From Oenanthe sinensis (taxonomy: Eukaryota; Streptophyta; Magnoliopsida; Apiales; Apiaceae): a DNA stretch of 64,000 nucleotides. A program made the translations under genes and the position numbers. Below are positions 46,938-60,376 of this stretch, piece after piece. Positions within the stretch are counted from its first letter, which is position 1. Each line of letters opens with the position of its first letter. The DNA is taken from positions 36,596,501-36,660,500 of the forward strand of contig CM053794.1 in NCBI GenBank assembly GCA_028671895.1. Reading direction: 5' to 3'. Below the pieces are notes generated by a model, which saw only the letters and a list, made by a program, of their open reading frames with translations, was not told the DNA's origin and ran no database searches.

Positions 46938-47243
46938 CTAGCTTACGCTCATGCATGAGTTTTCTTTTAAAAAAATAAATTTATAATAATTTATTTTTAA
47001 AAAATTATATTTTATTCAATTTTAACATCAATTTTTTTTAAATTAATTATTAATATTCATTCATAATTAAATCTTGATCATTTTATTCACAAATAATATT
47101 TATGAATAATTTTAAATTATTTTTTTATTCGTGTAAAATCAAACCTTAAACAATTAATTAAATAATAATTAATATTTAAAGAATTACTCTGTTATCCCTA
47201 ACGACCAAACCACATTAATCCTCTTATTTTAATAATATATAGA
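46938..47243 (-). mobile_element. Mini-Helitron, about 306 bp, in the KCS upstream region
   Basis: On the minus strand it starts TCTATATATTATTAAAATAA at 47243 and ends with the 12-base perfect palindrome CTCATGCATGAG (46948-46959), then CGTAAGCTAG|T at 46938. Helitron-type ends: TC start, subterminal palindrome, CTAG end before a host T. The base before the TC is T, preceded by A, so the exact 5' edge is uncertain by one or two bases. No coding capacity. Its 3' end lies 82 bases from the KCS start codon, so it is in the promoter or 5' UTR of that gene. Confidence 0.65.
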
Positions 47244-47275
47244 ATATAACAGGAGAGTTAGCGTGATTGTGTTTG

Positions 47276-47345
47276 CGGTCTCATTCATTTACTAAACTAT
47301 CTTTGAATTACGGTCTCATTCATTTACTAAACTATCTTTGAATTC
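47276..47345. repeat. 35-bp tandem duplicate
   Basis: CGGTCTCATTCATTTACTAA (47276) recurs exactly at 47311. The two 35-base copies differ only at the last base. The near-identity suggests a recent event. Confidence 0.9.
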
Positions 47346-47475
47346 AGTGCACAATTACTATTACTCGTCACATCTATACATAATACTCCCGGATTGTGTT
47401 TGCCGGGATTAGATTACTGTAAAATTTTCATAGTTTACGGAGGAGTATTTGTTTCGTAAAATTTCATAGTCAGGA

Positions 47476-48704
47476 TGTAACAGCCCGCCCTTTTCGGACT
47501 ATTAATCTTACAAAATCTAAAATAATTATATTTATTAATCCAAAAACTCTATTACAAAACTAACTATTACAAAAACGCAGCTAACAATGACGAATCAACA
47601 ACCAATCTACTCCAAATCTAAGATTCTCGAAATACGATACACTTCATCTTCCTCTTACATCAAACCTGAAAATTATAAGTAATGAGCTACACAGCCTAGC
47701 AAGAAAACAATTCGAACTAACTAGTGGATCAAGTAAGTTTATGAATTTTCATAATTTTCAGAGTTTAAAAATCATAATTTCGTAATTCAAATTTCAGTAC
47801 GTATAAATTAATTCCACAGTTCGCTAAGGTCACAAATACCCGGTGACACGGTATCATAGGTTCATAGTTGTCAATAATACGCCCCTTACTAAGGTATCAT
47901 AAAGTGTGCACCCGAAGGCATCATAAAAAGCACGCCCTAGTAATGTATCATAAGCTAGTTCCGGAACTATACGCAATTACTAACGGGTTCAAAAGACAGA
48001 GATAGCTGGGAATTTCTTATATCTAAAATAACATTCTTGATCCAAATTTCATAACAAAATATTATAAATATAAAGCATTTAAAATAATCCAGAAAGTATG
48101 AAAAGTAAACTTACCTCAACCTCGCAAATCAAGAATTAACAACATCCTAGAACATATATTCAATCCCTAGCACTCAATCGAAAATATCACATCTCAAACG
48201 TCTCAAACGTCGAACTTTTCGTAACTCTAATTCTGCCCATATCTGTATTTCACCTCTTTGACCCTCCAAACGATGTTTTCTCGAAAAATTTAAACCACGA
48301 AAGTCGTAGAGAACGAAAAGACCTTTCCGAAAAGTCCAGAATCACTGAATTCTGACTTATGAAGAATTTACTACGAATTTTACAAGATAGCTGAGTTGTG
48401 TATAGTAAATCCTACGAATTTCAATAATAAAGATGAACAAAAAGAATCAAGATTTGTGTCGAGAGAGATTTATAACTGTTTAGTCTTGGTGGCTTGAAAA
48501 GAATATAAAAGAACGAGGAGATCTCAATCTATATATAGAGTTTTAAACCCTATAACCAAACCTACTACGATTCAAATTCGACCCATATTCGAAAACCCGT
48601 TATTCTATTATAATACAATTCTAATTCCTAATATCTATCCAATTTTAATCCTTTTCTATTATTATTAATCTATTTTATTATTCTAAAAAATATGAGATAT
48701 TACA
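47476..48704. mobile_element. Solo LTR, 1.23 kb
   Basis: Begins TGTAACAGCCCGCCCTTTTC at 47476 and ends GAGATATTACA at 48704, giving inverted ends TGTAA/TTACA. Flanking pentamers CAGGA (47471-47475) and CAGAA (48705-48709) match at 4 of 5, consistent with an old 5-bp target duplication. No second LTR or internal domain, so a solo LTR. A TATATATAGAG motif at about 48530-48540 could be its promoter. The TGTAACA-GCCCG start resembles Ty3/gypsy LTRs of dicots (from memory). Confidence 0.75.
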
Positions 48705-48709
48705 CAGAA

Positions 48710-49366
48710 TCTTTCATCGGGTGAAAAGAATAATAACGTATTTATATTAAAATTTAGAACTACTTTTTCCATCCAATTTTTATATTTTTTTTAAAAAAAA
48801 TACGCGCTTTAAAAAACAATACTCCAATTTATTATTGTATTCTTTATCTATTTCTAATAATTATATTAAATTAAATTGAGCTGTTTGTATTTAAATTAGC
48901 CAAATATTGCAGTAGTAATTTTTTTGAAAAATATTAAAAAAAAAATTGAAATAAGAAAATGACAAATATTTTTATACAATTTTTATTAAAAAAATATGAA
49001 AATGAAACGGAAAGGATACTTTAAATTATTGAAATTTAGTTTAATATTTTAAGTTATTAATTGACGTTGTAATACTAGTAATTTATTAAGGGAGGACTTG
49101 TCTTGGATGTTTAATAAAAAATTATACTATTAAATGGCTTTTAGTCTCGTTTTTTTAATAATTTTATTTCATTAATAATAATAATTTTTGATGGAAAGAT
49201 TAATAAATATATTTAAATGGCTATTGTCAATATAATATAATTAAAAAAATTATTTTACACTTTCAATATTATAAGATAGTTATATTTTCATCTGTAAATG
49301 AACAGTTCTTTTTTATTTTAATATTATATATTTATTAAAATTTAATTATATAATAAACGGCAGATA
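48710..49366. other. AT-rich intergenic DNA
   Basis: No gene or repeat end found between the solo LTR and the following MITE. Confidence 0.5.
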
Positions 49367-49678
49367 CTCTCTCTGTCCATTCAATTTTATACACTTTCCT
49401 TTTTTGGATGTTCCTCTCATTTGTATACATTCCAAAAATAGTAAAGTTTTAATAATAAAAAATACTATTACACCCACTAACTTTCCTCCACTATCTCAAA
49501 TTCATAATATAAAAATATTATTACATCCACTATTTTCCTCCACTATCTCAAATTTATTATTAAATATTAATAGATCTCATCACTTTACTCACTTTTCATA
49601 TAACCTTACTCATTTTATAATAAATGTCTTGGTCTCTGTGCCCATAAGAAGTGTATACTTCTCAATGGACGGAGGGAG
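49367..49678. mobile_element. Stowaway-like MITE
   Basis: Starts CTCTCTCTGTCCATTCAATT and ends TCTCAATGGACGGAGGGAG, flanked by TA (49365-49366, 49679-49680). ATACACTTTCC/GAAGTGTATAC inner arms are complementary. 312 bases. Open frames here are spurious. Confidence 0.8.
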
Positions 49679-49680
49679 TA

Positions 49681-50739
49681 GTTTAAAATGAAAACGTGCA
49701 GCAAGCCAGCAACCCGTATAAATTAGCTTATCATCATCATCATCATGCAGCCAGTAGCCCGCTGTTAGTTGATTTGATTGGGAAATAGAGACGCTGTCGC
49801 TGGCAGTGCATGTCAGGCTGTGTCACCCATGATTAAAAAGTCTACTGTCTTTGCTTTGCTGTAAACACTTGTTCCATGATACTACTGCTCTTCGTTCTCC
49901 CCGTGAGAAAATTGGATTTTTCCTCTAGTAATAGAATTAAGAATTAATAAATTATTAGAGCAAGTTCTATGTTAGAGGTAAATTATATATAGTTATTGTT
50001 AAAATACGATGATATTTATAAAACAAATTTAATGTTAAAATAAAATGAGAAATGAACATTGAAACTCTAAATATGAGGTTTTAATTTTAATTCTTAAAAT
50101 TACATCCTGTTTTAAATTTTAGATGGAGAATATATTAACATAAAATTTCATAAATTCCTAAATAATAGGGATGAAAAAAATATGGAATTTCGAATAAGAA
50201 TGATTTTACCTAGTCTAAAGAATTTAATTTCTCTGGCCATTGGTGGAAAAATAATTTTTTTATCAAAAAGATTACTTCTACTATAATATTAGCTAAAACT
50301 AAAAACATTATTAATAGAAGACAAACATATTAAAAAAATAAAACATTGAAATATAAAACAAAAAAACCATGTAATAAAATAATATAAAATTATAAAAATA
50401 TTTAAAAGTGATTTTTTTAAAAAAATATATTTAACTATAAAATTTTATTCTATAGTCATTTAAATCCATATTAATGAACTCTCACTGTGAAATACAACAA
50501 AACTCAAATTATGGTAGGGCTATAAAAAGCGAGAATTGGAAAAATATAACTTACCTTGTAACTTATGATGGTAACCGAAAAAAAATACTGGATCATCATC
50601 AAATGTTTAACTTATTATGATGGTAATTGATTTAATTACCTTATAACTTTTTGATGTAACTTAATTAAAAAGAAGTTCAAGTTTCTACGTAACTCAAAAA
50701 TTGACCAACCAAACGAGGCCCTAATTAAACTAAAATATA
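49681..50739. other. AT-rich intergenic DNA, possible MITE end
   Basis: CAT/ATC repeats at 49732-49747 and a short GC-richer part to about 49905. A typical hAT-MITE-like end (CCAACCAAACGAGGCCC) is at about 50706-50722, but its partner is not clear. No genes. Confidence 0.35.
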
Positions 50740-52454
50740 CTAGATTTTAACTCGTGCGATGCACAGATATTTAGTTTTATTAATTAAAATTATTAATATT
50801 TTTATAATTTTAAAAAAAATTAATATATTATAATTACATTAGTTTTTTAACTTATTTAAATTATATATTTTTACATCAACCGAATTAAATATAAATAAGA
50901 AAATTATATAATATTAAAAATAAATATGTGTATCGCACAAAATATAAATTTATATTATTAATACATAAATATGTAAAATTTTGTGATTCAAAATATTATG
51001 AACATGATTTTTTAATATATCAAACAAATGTTTAATATATTTAAGATTATACATATGAAAATTAAATATATTTTTGATAAAATAACTATTATGTTTATTT
51101 TATATGAAATTTAATAGATATTATGGTATATGAGATATAATATATATGTATTTGTTAATAATATGATGATATAATTATTAATTTGGATAATTTTTTTTAT
51201 GTTATTAGATTTTCAGTAATATAATAATAATTGCAATTTATAAATAATTATATAACATAAATAATTTAAACTTTGCATCAATAAATAATAGATGTTACTA
51301 TATTGCAGATGAGATTTAAATTTAATGTTAATATTAAAAAATAAAACGATACAAAGCAATTACCGTCATAATAATTTTTACATCCCATTTTTTCATACTA
51401 ATATATGACAGGTTCTTTATTGAACCAAACATTTTTCTCATATATAAATTAATTAAATTTAAAAAATGTATCAATATTTATTATTTTATATTATTTTAAT
51501 TTTAATTTTATTTTATTTATCAGAAAACATGATTCAAAGTACGTGATAACGTATTTTGATATAGTATTATATATAATATAGTAACAAAATAGAATGTGTA
51601 TTTAAAATCTTAGACTAAGATTGAACTTTTAGCCGAGGAATTCAAATAATTATCTTTTTTATAAAAAAAATCTAAATTATTCTATTCGATCTAAATCAAT
51701 AAATTAATAAGGTTTTTGGGTTCAATATAATAATTTCTCTCGTAGGTGTGACTGATTGTCCGTATAAAGTTACTTTTATATCTTATACACTACTAAATAT
51801 TTTTATAGAAAATATTTGGATAAAAAAAACTTTAATTCTCTGGTAAAAAAAATTCACGGTCTCCCTTCGTGTCTTGATATATAAAACCCTAATATCATCT
51901 CATCTCTACTCTAATCTAATAATATTAATACATAATAATGTGTGATATATGACATGTCTCTATATAAATACAATATAAAAAAGATTTGAATATGTTAAAT
52001 CAATTATAAAAAGCTTTCCTAAACGGAATAGAATTATCCGATAAAATTTCGTAACGGTCTTTTCTCTCTAGATTACGGGTTGGGCTACTCCAGTTGAATT
52101 TTGGGTGTTGGACTACTCCAGAATTAAAGATAATTTTGTAGCCAATTCTGACTTCTAAAACTCAAAATATGACCCAAACAATGTTTGTCGTGTAAGGATC
52201 ACAATAATTATTAATTTTCTTTTTAATTTAACTTCAAAATAGATCTTTAAGTTCAAATTTATATATTACTAAGATATTTAATAGAGTTTGAGTTATAATA
52301 TAAAGCGGGGTAAGAAAAATTATAGTTGTTAGGAATCTTAATAATAATCATAACTTAAATAATTAATACATAATATTATGTAATTATTAAGAATCGATAT
52401 TTTGACATTTGATAATATTTAAATAACATCCCTCTTACTTTTATTATATATAGA
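50740..52454 (-). mobile_element. Putative non-autonomous Helitron, 1.7 kb
   Basis: On the minus strand the 3' end has the small hairpin TGTGC-ATC-GCACG followed by AGTTAAAATCTAG|T at 50740. The proposed 5' end is TCTATATATAATAAAAGTAA at 52454, matching the 5' end of the mini-Helitron at 47243 over 9 bases and beyond. The interior is AT-rich with no helicase frame. The pairing of these two ends into one element is inferred from orientation and spacing only. Confidence 0.5.
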
Positions 52455-53090
52455 ATATAATATAACTAATTTTATTTAAACAAATATGTTGAACAAGCTA
52501 CATAACAAATAAAATATTAAAATAATAATAAAAATATTTTAAAAGATACTTGTCTTGATCTCACCGGAGTTTATCTTTTGAGCATATTTTGGTAACGAGA
52601 TTTTTATAGTTGGTCAGACGGTTACGACTAAAATGGTAGATGTAAAGATGCGTAAATATGATCAGACATGTAAAGATAAATAACGTAGATTTATGTCGTT
52701 TGTTTTTGATAGTTAGAGTTTTTAGCTTCCGTTGAGTTAACTAGGAGAGTTAAAAAAGTTATGGACAATAACAACGTAATCACGGCAGGTGGGGCATAAT
52801 ATGCATTTAAAAGAATTGAATTTGAGAGTGAGTTCCGACCCAGTTTGTTGCTGGCATGTGTGACATCTAAAAATTATATTGAAGGCAATTAATTGAACAC
52901 AATTTTTACTTATGAATTGTGATTGTGGTGTGTGGCCAGCAGTCGAATATGATGAGAAAATCAAACGCAGCAAAACCCTCTTCTCTTAAAACCCAAAAAT
53001 AGAAAGGGGGGGAGAACACAAACACAAGCACAAGCACACACCACACAGACAACTCGCAGTGCGACTATAAATCCCCTCAACCTATTTCCT
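52455..53090 (+). promoter_or_regulatory. Upstream region of the Maf-like gene
   Basis: Spacer between the Helitron and the Maf start codon. The last 150 bases (CAAACACAAGCACAAGCACA near 53018) are C/A-rich like a plant 5' leader. No clear TATA box. Confidence 0.35.
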
Positions 53091-56000
53091 ATGGAGGAAT
53101 CAACTATTTCTACATCTTCCTTTAAGGTGCCTATATCTCATCATGTCTTTTTGTGTCCGCAATCATATAACATAACATGCTAATATAAGTTAGGGCTTTT
53201 ACTTTATTTTCGTAATAATCATTTGATACACAGGTTTTCTAATTTCTATTATCATTTTAAATTATATATGTATTTAGGGTAAACTTTGGTAGCTAATAGT
53301 GTGTTTTTTCCCACAGATTATTATTCAATAATAGCGTTAATTGTGATTTGTGTTGTTGGAAAGATATACTACAGTACATTTTATCTTCTTTTATTCTATG
53401 TTGAAACCCTGCAAACTCCCAAGGACCGGAAATTGTTGTGTATAAGCGGTTACTAGTAAATAGTAATTCGTGCTATAAACATTATTCATTTTGCAGATAA
53501 TATTGGGATCTTCTTCGATCGCCCGTAGAAAAATACTAGCTGACATGGGATATGAATTTACCGTCATGGTATGGTATAGTTTTTTCAAAACATTGGCTAC
53601 AGTCACATTTATATTTGTGTGCATGTGTGGACTTTTAATTTATATCGTGATTTAGTCTGCAGACATAGATGAAAAAGGTATTCGGATGGAAAATCCAGAA
53701 GAATTGGTAATGGCTCTTGCAGAGGCAAAGGTAGGTGCCTTTTCAATTTACATGTGAAAATCCTAGTGATGGTTACTAGTAATAGATCGTCGCTAATTCT
53801 AATTGTGTTCTTTAGTTGAAGAACCTGTAGATGGGAAGTTGTGTCCATGAGTCCATCTGCACATTTTATTACTCATTTCTACAATAAACAGTTTGTGTCA
53901 ACTGTTAAGTTTAAGCTTCTATAAGGATTCATGCGGAGCTTTAAGTAATGTCTGCTTGGCATACTCGCGCTGACAGACATAACCTAGCTCTGTAATACAC
54001 CCTAAATCAACATCAACATGTCCGGTCAGGCTTTAACAGGCTTCATTTGTTTGATGGTAATTTTTGTGTTTTAGAAAATATTAGGCAGGGAAAATAAAGT
54101 GTTTACATTTTTTCCTCACTTTTCTTGGTCTTTTTTATTTGACGCGCACAATATTTTCCTTTAACTAATTTGTTAAGCAAACAAACGTAGAAAACTATGG
54201 AAAAAAAATTCATGTCAAATATTTAATGCCAAACAAATGGGCCTCGGAGAGAATTATCAGAAATACAATTAAATATGCAACACTCTAGTGATGACATGGC
54301 GAATTTAGAGATCAAACAGTATCTCTTTCAGGATTTACAATACATTTCCCTTACCAATGATTTCAGCATTCTATATGTTAGAATAGGACTGGGATCTTGT
54401 TTTAATTTCTAACAATACACTTTGATTTTATTTTTTTTGCCCCACCATCTCAGGCTAGTGCTGTTGTGTCAAAGCTTCGAACTATTGATAACCAAGCAAA
54501 GGATGATAAACAAACTCTTGTGATTGCATCTGATACAGTATGTGATTTTGTTCTGTTCTTGTAAGGCGGTACTTACTTATACCAATATTTTATGTATATT
54601 ATATATGCAAAGTATATATAATTATATATATATATATATATTGAGCCCGCTATTGCAGGTATGTGATTATGTGTTTTGTAAATGAGTTCTTATCCTTGAA
54701 GAGTTAGAAGTTCTCTCTGTTGGTAGCTTCAGTAATATATAAATGCTACTCTACCTTTATTAATTTTGTATGGGTGCGCATCCGTGAACACAACTTTATA
54801 ATTTGGACTCTTATTTGATTAAATTATATAAATAAAGCCCAGCATCTTAGAAATCATCATTTCATGGATTTTTTGGTTAAAATAAGCCTTTGCTACCTAG
54901 AATATCTCTTATAATAATAATATAAACCAGAGGCCTGAATTTTTTCCTTGAGATTTATATTATTGGTTTTAGCTTAATATGTGTACTCAAATTGGATTGG
55001 AATGAAATCATAACCATGATTAGTATTTCTATATTCTAAACAAATTATTGGCAGCTATCTAGGCACTTCTTATTTGCACCTGCATTAGCTATAAATATAC
55101 TCCTCTGCAAGTCATGAACGACATAGGGCCACTATTTCGAGATTATACTGCTTAAAATTATACACCAGCTTAAGTCTAGTGAACAAGGATGATTTTTCTC
55201 TCTCTTTCCTTGATTTTTTTAAAAGGAAGCACACACACAGAAAAAAGTAAGTCTTAGGCTCTTCTAAAGAAAAGCGAGTAAATGTTTACTTTCTCGGTCT
55301 CTTTACCAATCTTATATTTCTTTTTTTCAGGGGAAGGGATAATTGATAGACCCTGGATGGGGGCCTGTGGGCTTAGATTTAATGATACTACTCTTAATTT
55401 TCTATGGTTTATGCTCAGTAAGTTTGTAGTAATTGAGCTTGAATTGGACTAAATGAATTAGGAGGAACTAGTGACCCGAATTGAGCTCAATGAACCAAGA
55501 TAAACTATTAGGTGAGCGAGCAGAAAGAAACCATTATGCTTAAAAATTTGTCATTTCTATAAAGAATCACCCAGAGGCCAGAACAGACTATATTGACAAT
55601 TGTTTATATTTGTGAATTGCTGTGTACATTGTATTGTAGTAGTGACATTTACCAAATGGTCAAATGCTGGTGACGCCTATTGGGGTGTGGCCTTTCTGTC
55701 CAATTGTATATACGAAATTCCAGACCTAGATCCAGTTGGCATTCTTTGTGTTCACCCAGTAAAGAAGCTTCTTGATAATAGAATTCACTGTTCTTGACAG
55801 AATACTAACCTTTTAGGATTTTGGTAGACGGCCTCTTTCGCATACTGACTTGAAAAGTCTAAATTAAATGTGATTTGTGGGTATTTTAAATACCAAGTCA
55901 TGACTTAAAACTGACTTATAATTTGAAATTAAGTAGAATGAAGGTACTTATTATTATTATATTATTTTTCCAACATATATTAAGTTTGTAATTTGACTTG

Positions 56001-59000
56001 ACAAAAATTAAGATTACCCTCGCTACATGTAACTTTTAAATTTTAATATTGTTTTTTAAAATAATTTTTTTGACATTGCATATTAATAATTAATAATTGA
56101 TAATAATGAATTGAATTATCCAAACAGATAATAAATTATAAGTATATAATATTTTTTAAGTACAAGCGGCGGGGTGTGAGGATTCAAATACTTGAGCTTG
56201 TGTCCCTGTCTTGTGGGGAAGGCTTGAAGGGAGGTGGGGTATTCGCCTTTTTCCACTTAGCTATTCCTAAATCCTTAGAAAAAAACTTTTGCTTGATAGT
56301 ATAAAATAACTTCAAGTAATAAGGTGAGTAGCTCAAGCAGGAGTTTATGAAAATCTCCTCCTTCCATCTCAATCTTTGGTCATGACAAACGGGCCCAAAG
56401 ACTCCTTTTGCATGTTCTCATAGTATGCTTTTGTATTTTTATGTTCCTTGGGGAGTTTTATAGGTTTGAAATTATTAGAGATTTCTCACTTAATAGAATT
56501 TGTTATCAGGAAGACGCCATCACACTTGAGCTTGCTATTGGTGATCATGGGAAGAATGCTGAGCCGACTATTTTACTTACTTGTGACCAAGTATAAGCCA
56601 TTTCCTTATATTAAATGCTGTTAATACATAGTTAACATATCATAGGTCCCATCTTCTGCATTTCGAGTTACATAGAGAGCACAACTACCTTGTTGAGGCC
56701 ACATATCTGGTCCACATTTTTAGCATGAAATCTTCATCATGCTTGTTTAAGAACTAAACTTCAGCTAGAAAACATGTTGCTAGGCAAGATTGTAGTTGCC
56801 AATTTTTCTAGCTGACATTTTTGAATCACGGTGAATGTGTGAAAGAGGATTCCCCTTGTATGTTATTCATGCAACCTAATAGGCTAATAGTACTCCTGCT
56901 TATGTTCCAACTTCAAGTTGCATTTCAGTAGCAAGAAGAGGCTGGGATCCTAGTTTTCTCCATGCTGTATCCGTGCTTCATAGGGTTAATACAGAATAAC
57001 TACTAAGTGATTATTGCTAAAATTGTTGATGGTGAATATTGATTTTAAGTTAAGAATCTTTTCCATAGCGAGCTATTGCTTTGCATATCTCCAATCAGTT
57101 TAGCTACATTATCTGTTCCTTCGTGCTGCATCAATTTTCCTTGGTTTCATACAGAGCTGTCAAATTCCAAATTCCATTATAATTTTAGTTTTAGTTGTGG
57201 AAAACAGGTTAGGCTATCGATGATGTCTTTGCATCATAATTATGTACACCGCCTAGGAATAAATTACTGTATTTCTAGGGTCATGTGCGAGTTTTAAGAA
57301 TTAGAATCTACCAATCCAAATCACTGAATTTTTAGTGGTTCCATTCGAAGGGAAGGGAAAAGAGAATGTGGTCTGATTAAGTATGTTATTTCATTTTACT
57401 TTGTCATAAAACTGGTCAATTTTTTGTTCTGAAAACTGGACCTAAACTATGTTAGGAAAAAAAACAGAAGAATTTAACCTTAAAAAATGCATATAGTTTT
57501 AATTATTTCTGTTATGGATGAAGTTCTTTTATCCTCTACATATATTATTTTATGTTTCCATTTGATCCGTGGAAAACAATGGAGCATATTTATTCTTTCT
57601 GATGAGTGGTGCATGTTAGTGCCAAATGAATGATGTATTTCTTGTTGTAGTTTTAATTGTGAACTTTAATCCTGATCTTCTTGGTTTATTTGTAAACTGT
57701 AATTGTATCGCCATTTTTTTAAAATTAAGATTTTCGGGTTAAGGAACTTGCCTGTAGATATTACCAGACCAGAGATGTTTCTTTTCAGTTTCTTCATAGT
57801 CTAAAATCTAAATTGCTTGCACTTGGCTGTAAAAAAAAATCTTACGCTGCTCAATTAAAATGATCTTGAGGTGGTCGTCTATGAAGGTATGATCAGGGAG
57901 AAGCCATCCAACAAAGAAGAAGCACGTCATTTCATCAAAGGTTTGGTTCATATTTTGCCCTACCTGTGTGCTTTAGTGATTTTGATCATCCGACTATCTT
58001 ACAAGAGTATTGTCAGGTTACTCTGGTGCGCACGCAGCAACAGTGAGTTCTGTTCTTGTAACGAACTTAAGTACTGGATTCAAAAAGGGAGACTGGGACA
58101 AAGTGGAGGTACTCTCTCCGTCCAGCAATTTTTTGATGAGATCTACCGAATTATATTTTTATGTTAATGTATCGCCAAAATGAACCCCTTAATTTAAGCA
58201 AAATATATTAAATTTTTGATGAACTCATCAATGTTATATCACATATACCATTTTGCTGCCTCAGACAAAGTTAAACAGAATTTTTCCAAGACCGATGATG
58301 TTTTCTCCATATGTGCTGTATACCTCGTAAAACTGGCTTACCTTCACAACATTGAGAAAAACAGTTGTTCAGTGTTTATAAATACAACTTACTAAATATT
58401 GTGTATCTACAAATATATTTGTTTGTGCATGTAGAGATGAATTTGAAGACATAATTTCAAGTTAATTTGAATATAAATTAGATACAGAATTCGAAGGAAT
58501 AAATTCATGAATTTTACATTTCCCTGCACTGGACTAATGCATGTGTTTGGCAAGTGTGTTTTCCACGAGTCAAGTCGAACTGATTTGGTCATCATCTAAA
58601 AAGCATACAGATTTGGGTCAACAAATAATTAGAATAGGAGCTACTTGGTTGTGCTTATTAAAAAATTCTTTTCAACTTGAATATGTAATTGTTTTATTTA
58701 CACAGTTTTATGCTTCTTGAACCTTTTACAATTTCTTTTTGTTGATAAATGTTGTGTTTGATTGCAGATTTATTTCCATGACATACCTGATCACATTATT
58801 GATAACCTGGTAAAGATGTTCTTAGTGAATTTTGTACCATTATAGTGTCATTTAATGAATCTATTAATAGTTGCCATAAAATTAAGTACCCGTAAATAAT
58901 TGTAGTTCTTTCTTCTTCAGATCGAAGAGGGAACTGTGCTTTATGTTGCTGGAGGCCTCATAATCGAACATCCCTTAGTTTTACCTTACATTAAAAATGT

Positions 59001-59421
59001 GGTGAGTTTACCATCTCTCTTTCTCCCTTTTTTTGTTAAGACTATCTCTTCCTTTTTGTTGTTCCTCTCTTCCTCATGTAATAGTCAAATCTTAGATAGA
59101 GGATGTTAGATTTTGCAAGAACCTAGGTCACATCTAAGCATTGATCAATGTATTTGTTACTAGTGTCAAAACTAGACCTTATCTATATTGGTATATTTAG
59201 TTCTACAGATCTACTATATCAGCTATGTTGAGACTACAAAAAAATTAGCGTCAGAACACTTAGGTAGACTGAGGCCAGCCATAAAATTTATGCATTTACT
59301 CCATATCATCTTTTAACGCGTCCTAAATTTTGGCACTCGTGTTGTACAGGTTGGTACTACTGACAGTGTGATGGGACTTCCAAAGGCTCTTACAGAGAAA
59401 CTGATTAGAGAGGCTCTATGA
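53091..59421 (+). CDS. Maf-like nucleotide pyrophosphatase
   Basis: Maf/HAM1-like family: house-cleaning NTP pyrophosphatases that hydrolyse dTTP/UTP or modified nucleotides to monophosphates. Nine exons, GT-AG, phases close: 53091-53126, 53497-53568, 53656-53730, 54454-54537, 57871-57940, 58017-58108, 58768-58809, 58921-59001, 59350-59421. Predicted length 207 residues, normal for Maf. Landmarks: IILGSSSIARRKILADMGY (about 13-31), the substrate-loop equivalent of bacterial ASxSPRR; FTVMSADIDE; LVIASDTVV, with the conserved aspartate; the REKP loop; YSGAHAATVSSVLV; and VAGGLIIEHPLVLPYI, then GTTDSVMGLP. No transit peptide is obvious, so it is probably cytosolic. Intron 4 is 3.3 kb, much longer than the others. 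The start ATG at 53091 gives 12 residues before the conserved strand, typical for plant members. Confidence 0.9.
54047..54247. repeat. Possible hAT-like MITE in Maf intron 3
   Basis: Inverted ends AGGCTTCATTTGTTTGATGG and, on the reverse strand at right, GAGGCCCATTTGTTTGGCAT bracket about 200 AT-rich bases. No matching 8-bp flanks, so the call rests on the inverted ends only. Confidence 0.45.
54538..57870. other. Long intron 4 of the Maf-like gene
   Basis: 3.3 kb with no exon-like similarity to Maf. It contains a TA microsatellite (about 54610-54640) and a GC-richer block at about 56165-56275 (GCGGGGTGTGAGGATTC) that looks like transposon debris. Short frames are not conserved. Confidence 0.45.
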
Positions 59422-60376
59422 TTTACTGATTTAGTCAACAGCATACTTATCAGCTTTATATCTTAATTATTTTAGTGCCTTGCAATTATTATGAAATGTA
59501 AACTGTTTGAATCCATCTAATGCTGTCTTTGGTGAAGCGATAACTATGTTTAGAATGATCTGTATACATTTGTGTTGTATGTTTGAGGGTGTTGCAGCTC
59601 ACTTTGTTTTTTACTATAATTGTTATTATGACTTATAAGCTAACAAATTATCTTGTTCAAACCCTTCTGGCTCATATATTGTGGGTGCTCTATGCTCATG
59701 AATAGTCATGCATTATTGCTAATAATCGTAATAAGTTGCAATAACTGGTAATAAGTTGCAATAACTGATATGCTCCGACTGGATCCTGCCCCTCAAGAGG
59801 ACCCTTTTTCATCTGGTGGATAGAATGAGAAAAAGGTAGTACAGCTGAAAGGAATGGATATAATATTACGCAATTACACAAACCACATATGAGAGGCAAA
59901 GGCCAGGTCTGTCCGTTTTCTTAAATTTGTTGACAAGTCTATCAATTGCAAATGTGCAATACACATGCTACGAATGGAGGAGTATTAATAAGCATTTGAA
60001 AGAGGAAAATTGATCTTGTAGCAGACAAAATTAAGTTATATACACATAAAGAGTTAACATTTTTTCGGAAGTTATATCAATTGAGAATATGTCTTAAAAT
60101 AAGTATTTATTTTCTGTTTTTTTTTTAAATTTAAACTAACAGTTACATAATATATATATTTTTAACAGACCAAATAGCCCGACACCTGGATCACAAACAT
60201 TAATTCTTGAACCATCTGTAAACGGGGACGTATATTAAATATTCTGTTTTCCAAGAAAACAAATCACCAAACTACATAATTAGAAAAAGGGGACGATTTG
60301 TAAGGTCGCCTTTCTTTTTTTCCTTCCCCAGTATAAGCACACCCAACAAAGAAAACATATTTAACAGAGTAGAGCC
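59422..60376. other. Convergent spacer between Maf and 5'-nucleotidase genes
   Basis: Holds both 3' UTRs. A 20-base tandem doublet (TAATAAGTTGCAATAACTGG and near copy) lies at about 59730-59769. Nothing else recognised. Confidence 0.45.

Noticed and set aside
58105..58125. Stowaway MITE end (ACTCTCTCCGTCCAGCAA) in Maf intron 6
   Set aside because: Only one end is present; no inverted partner was found nearby.
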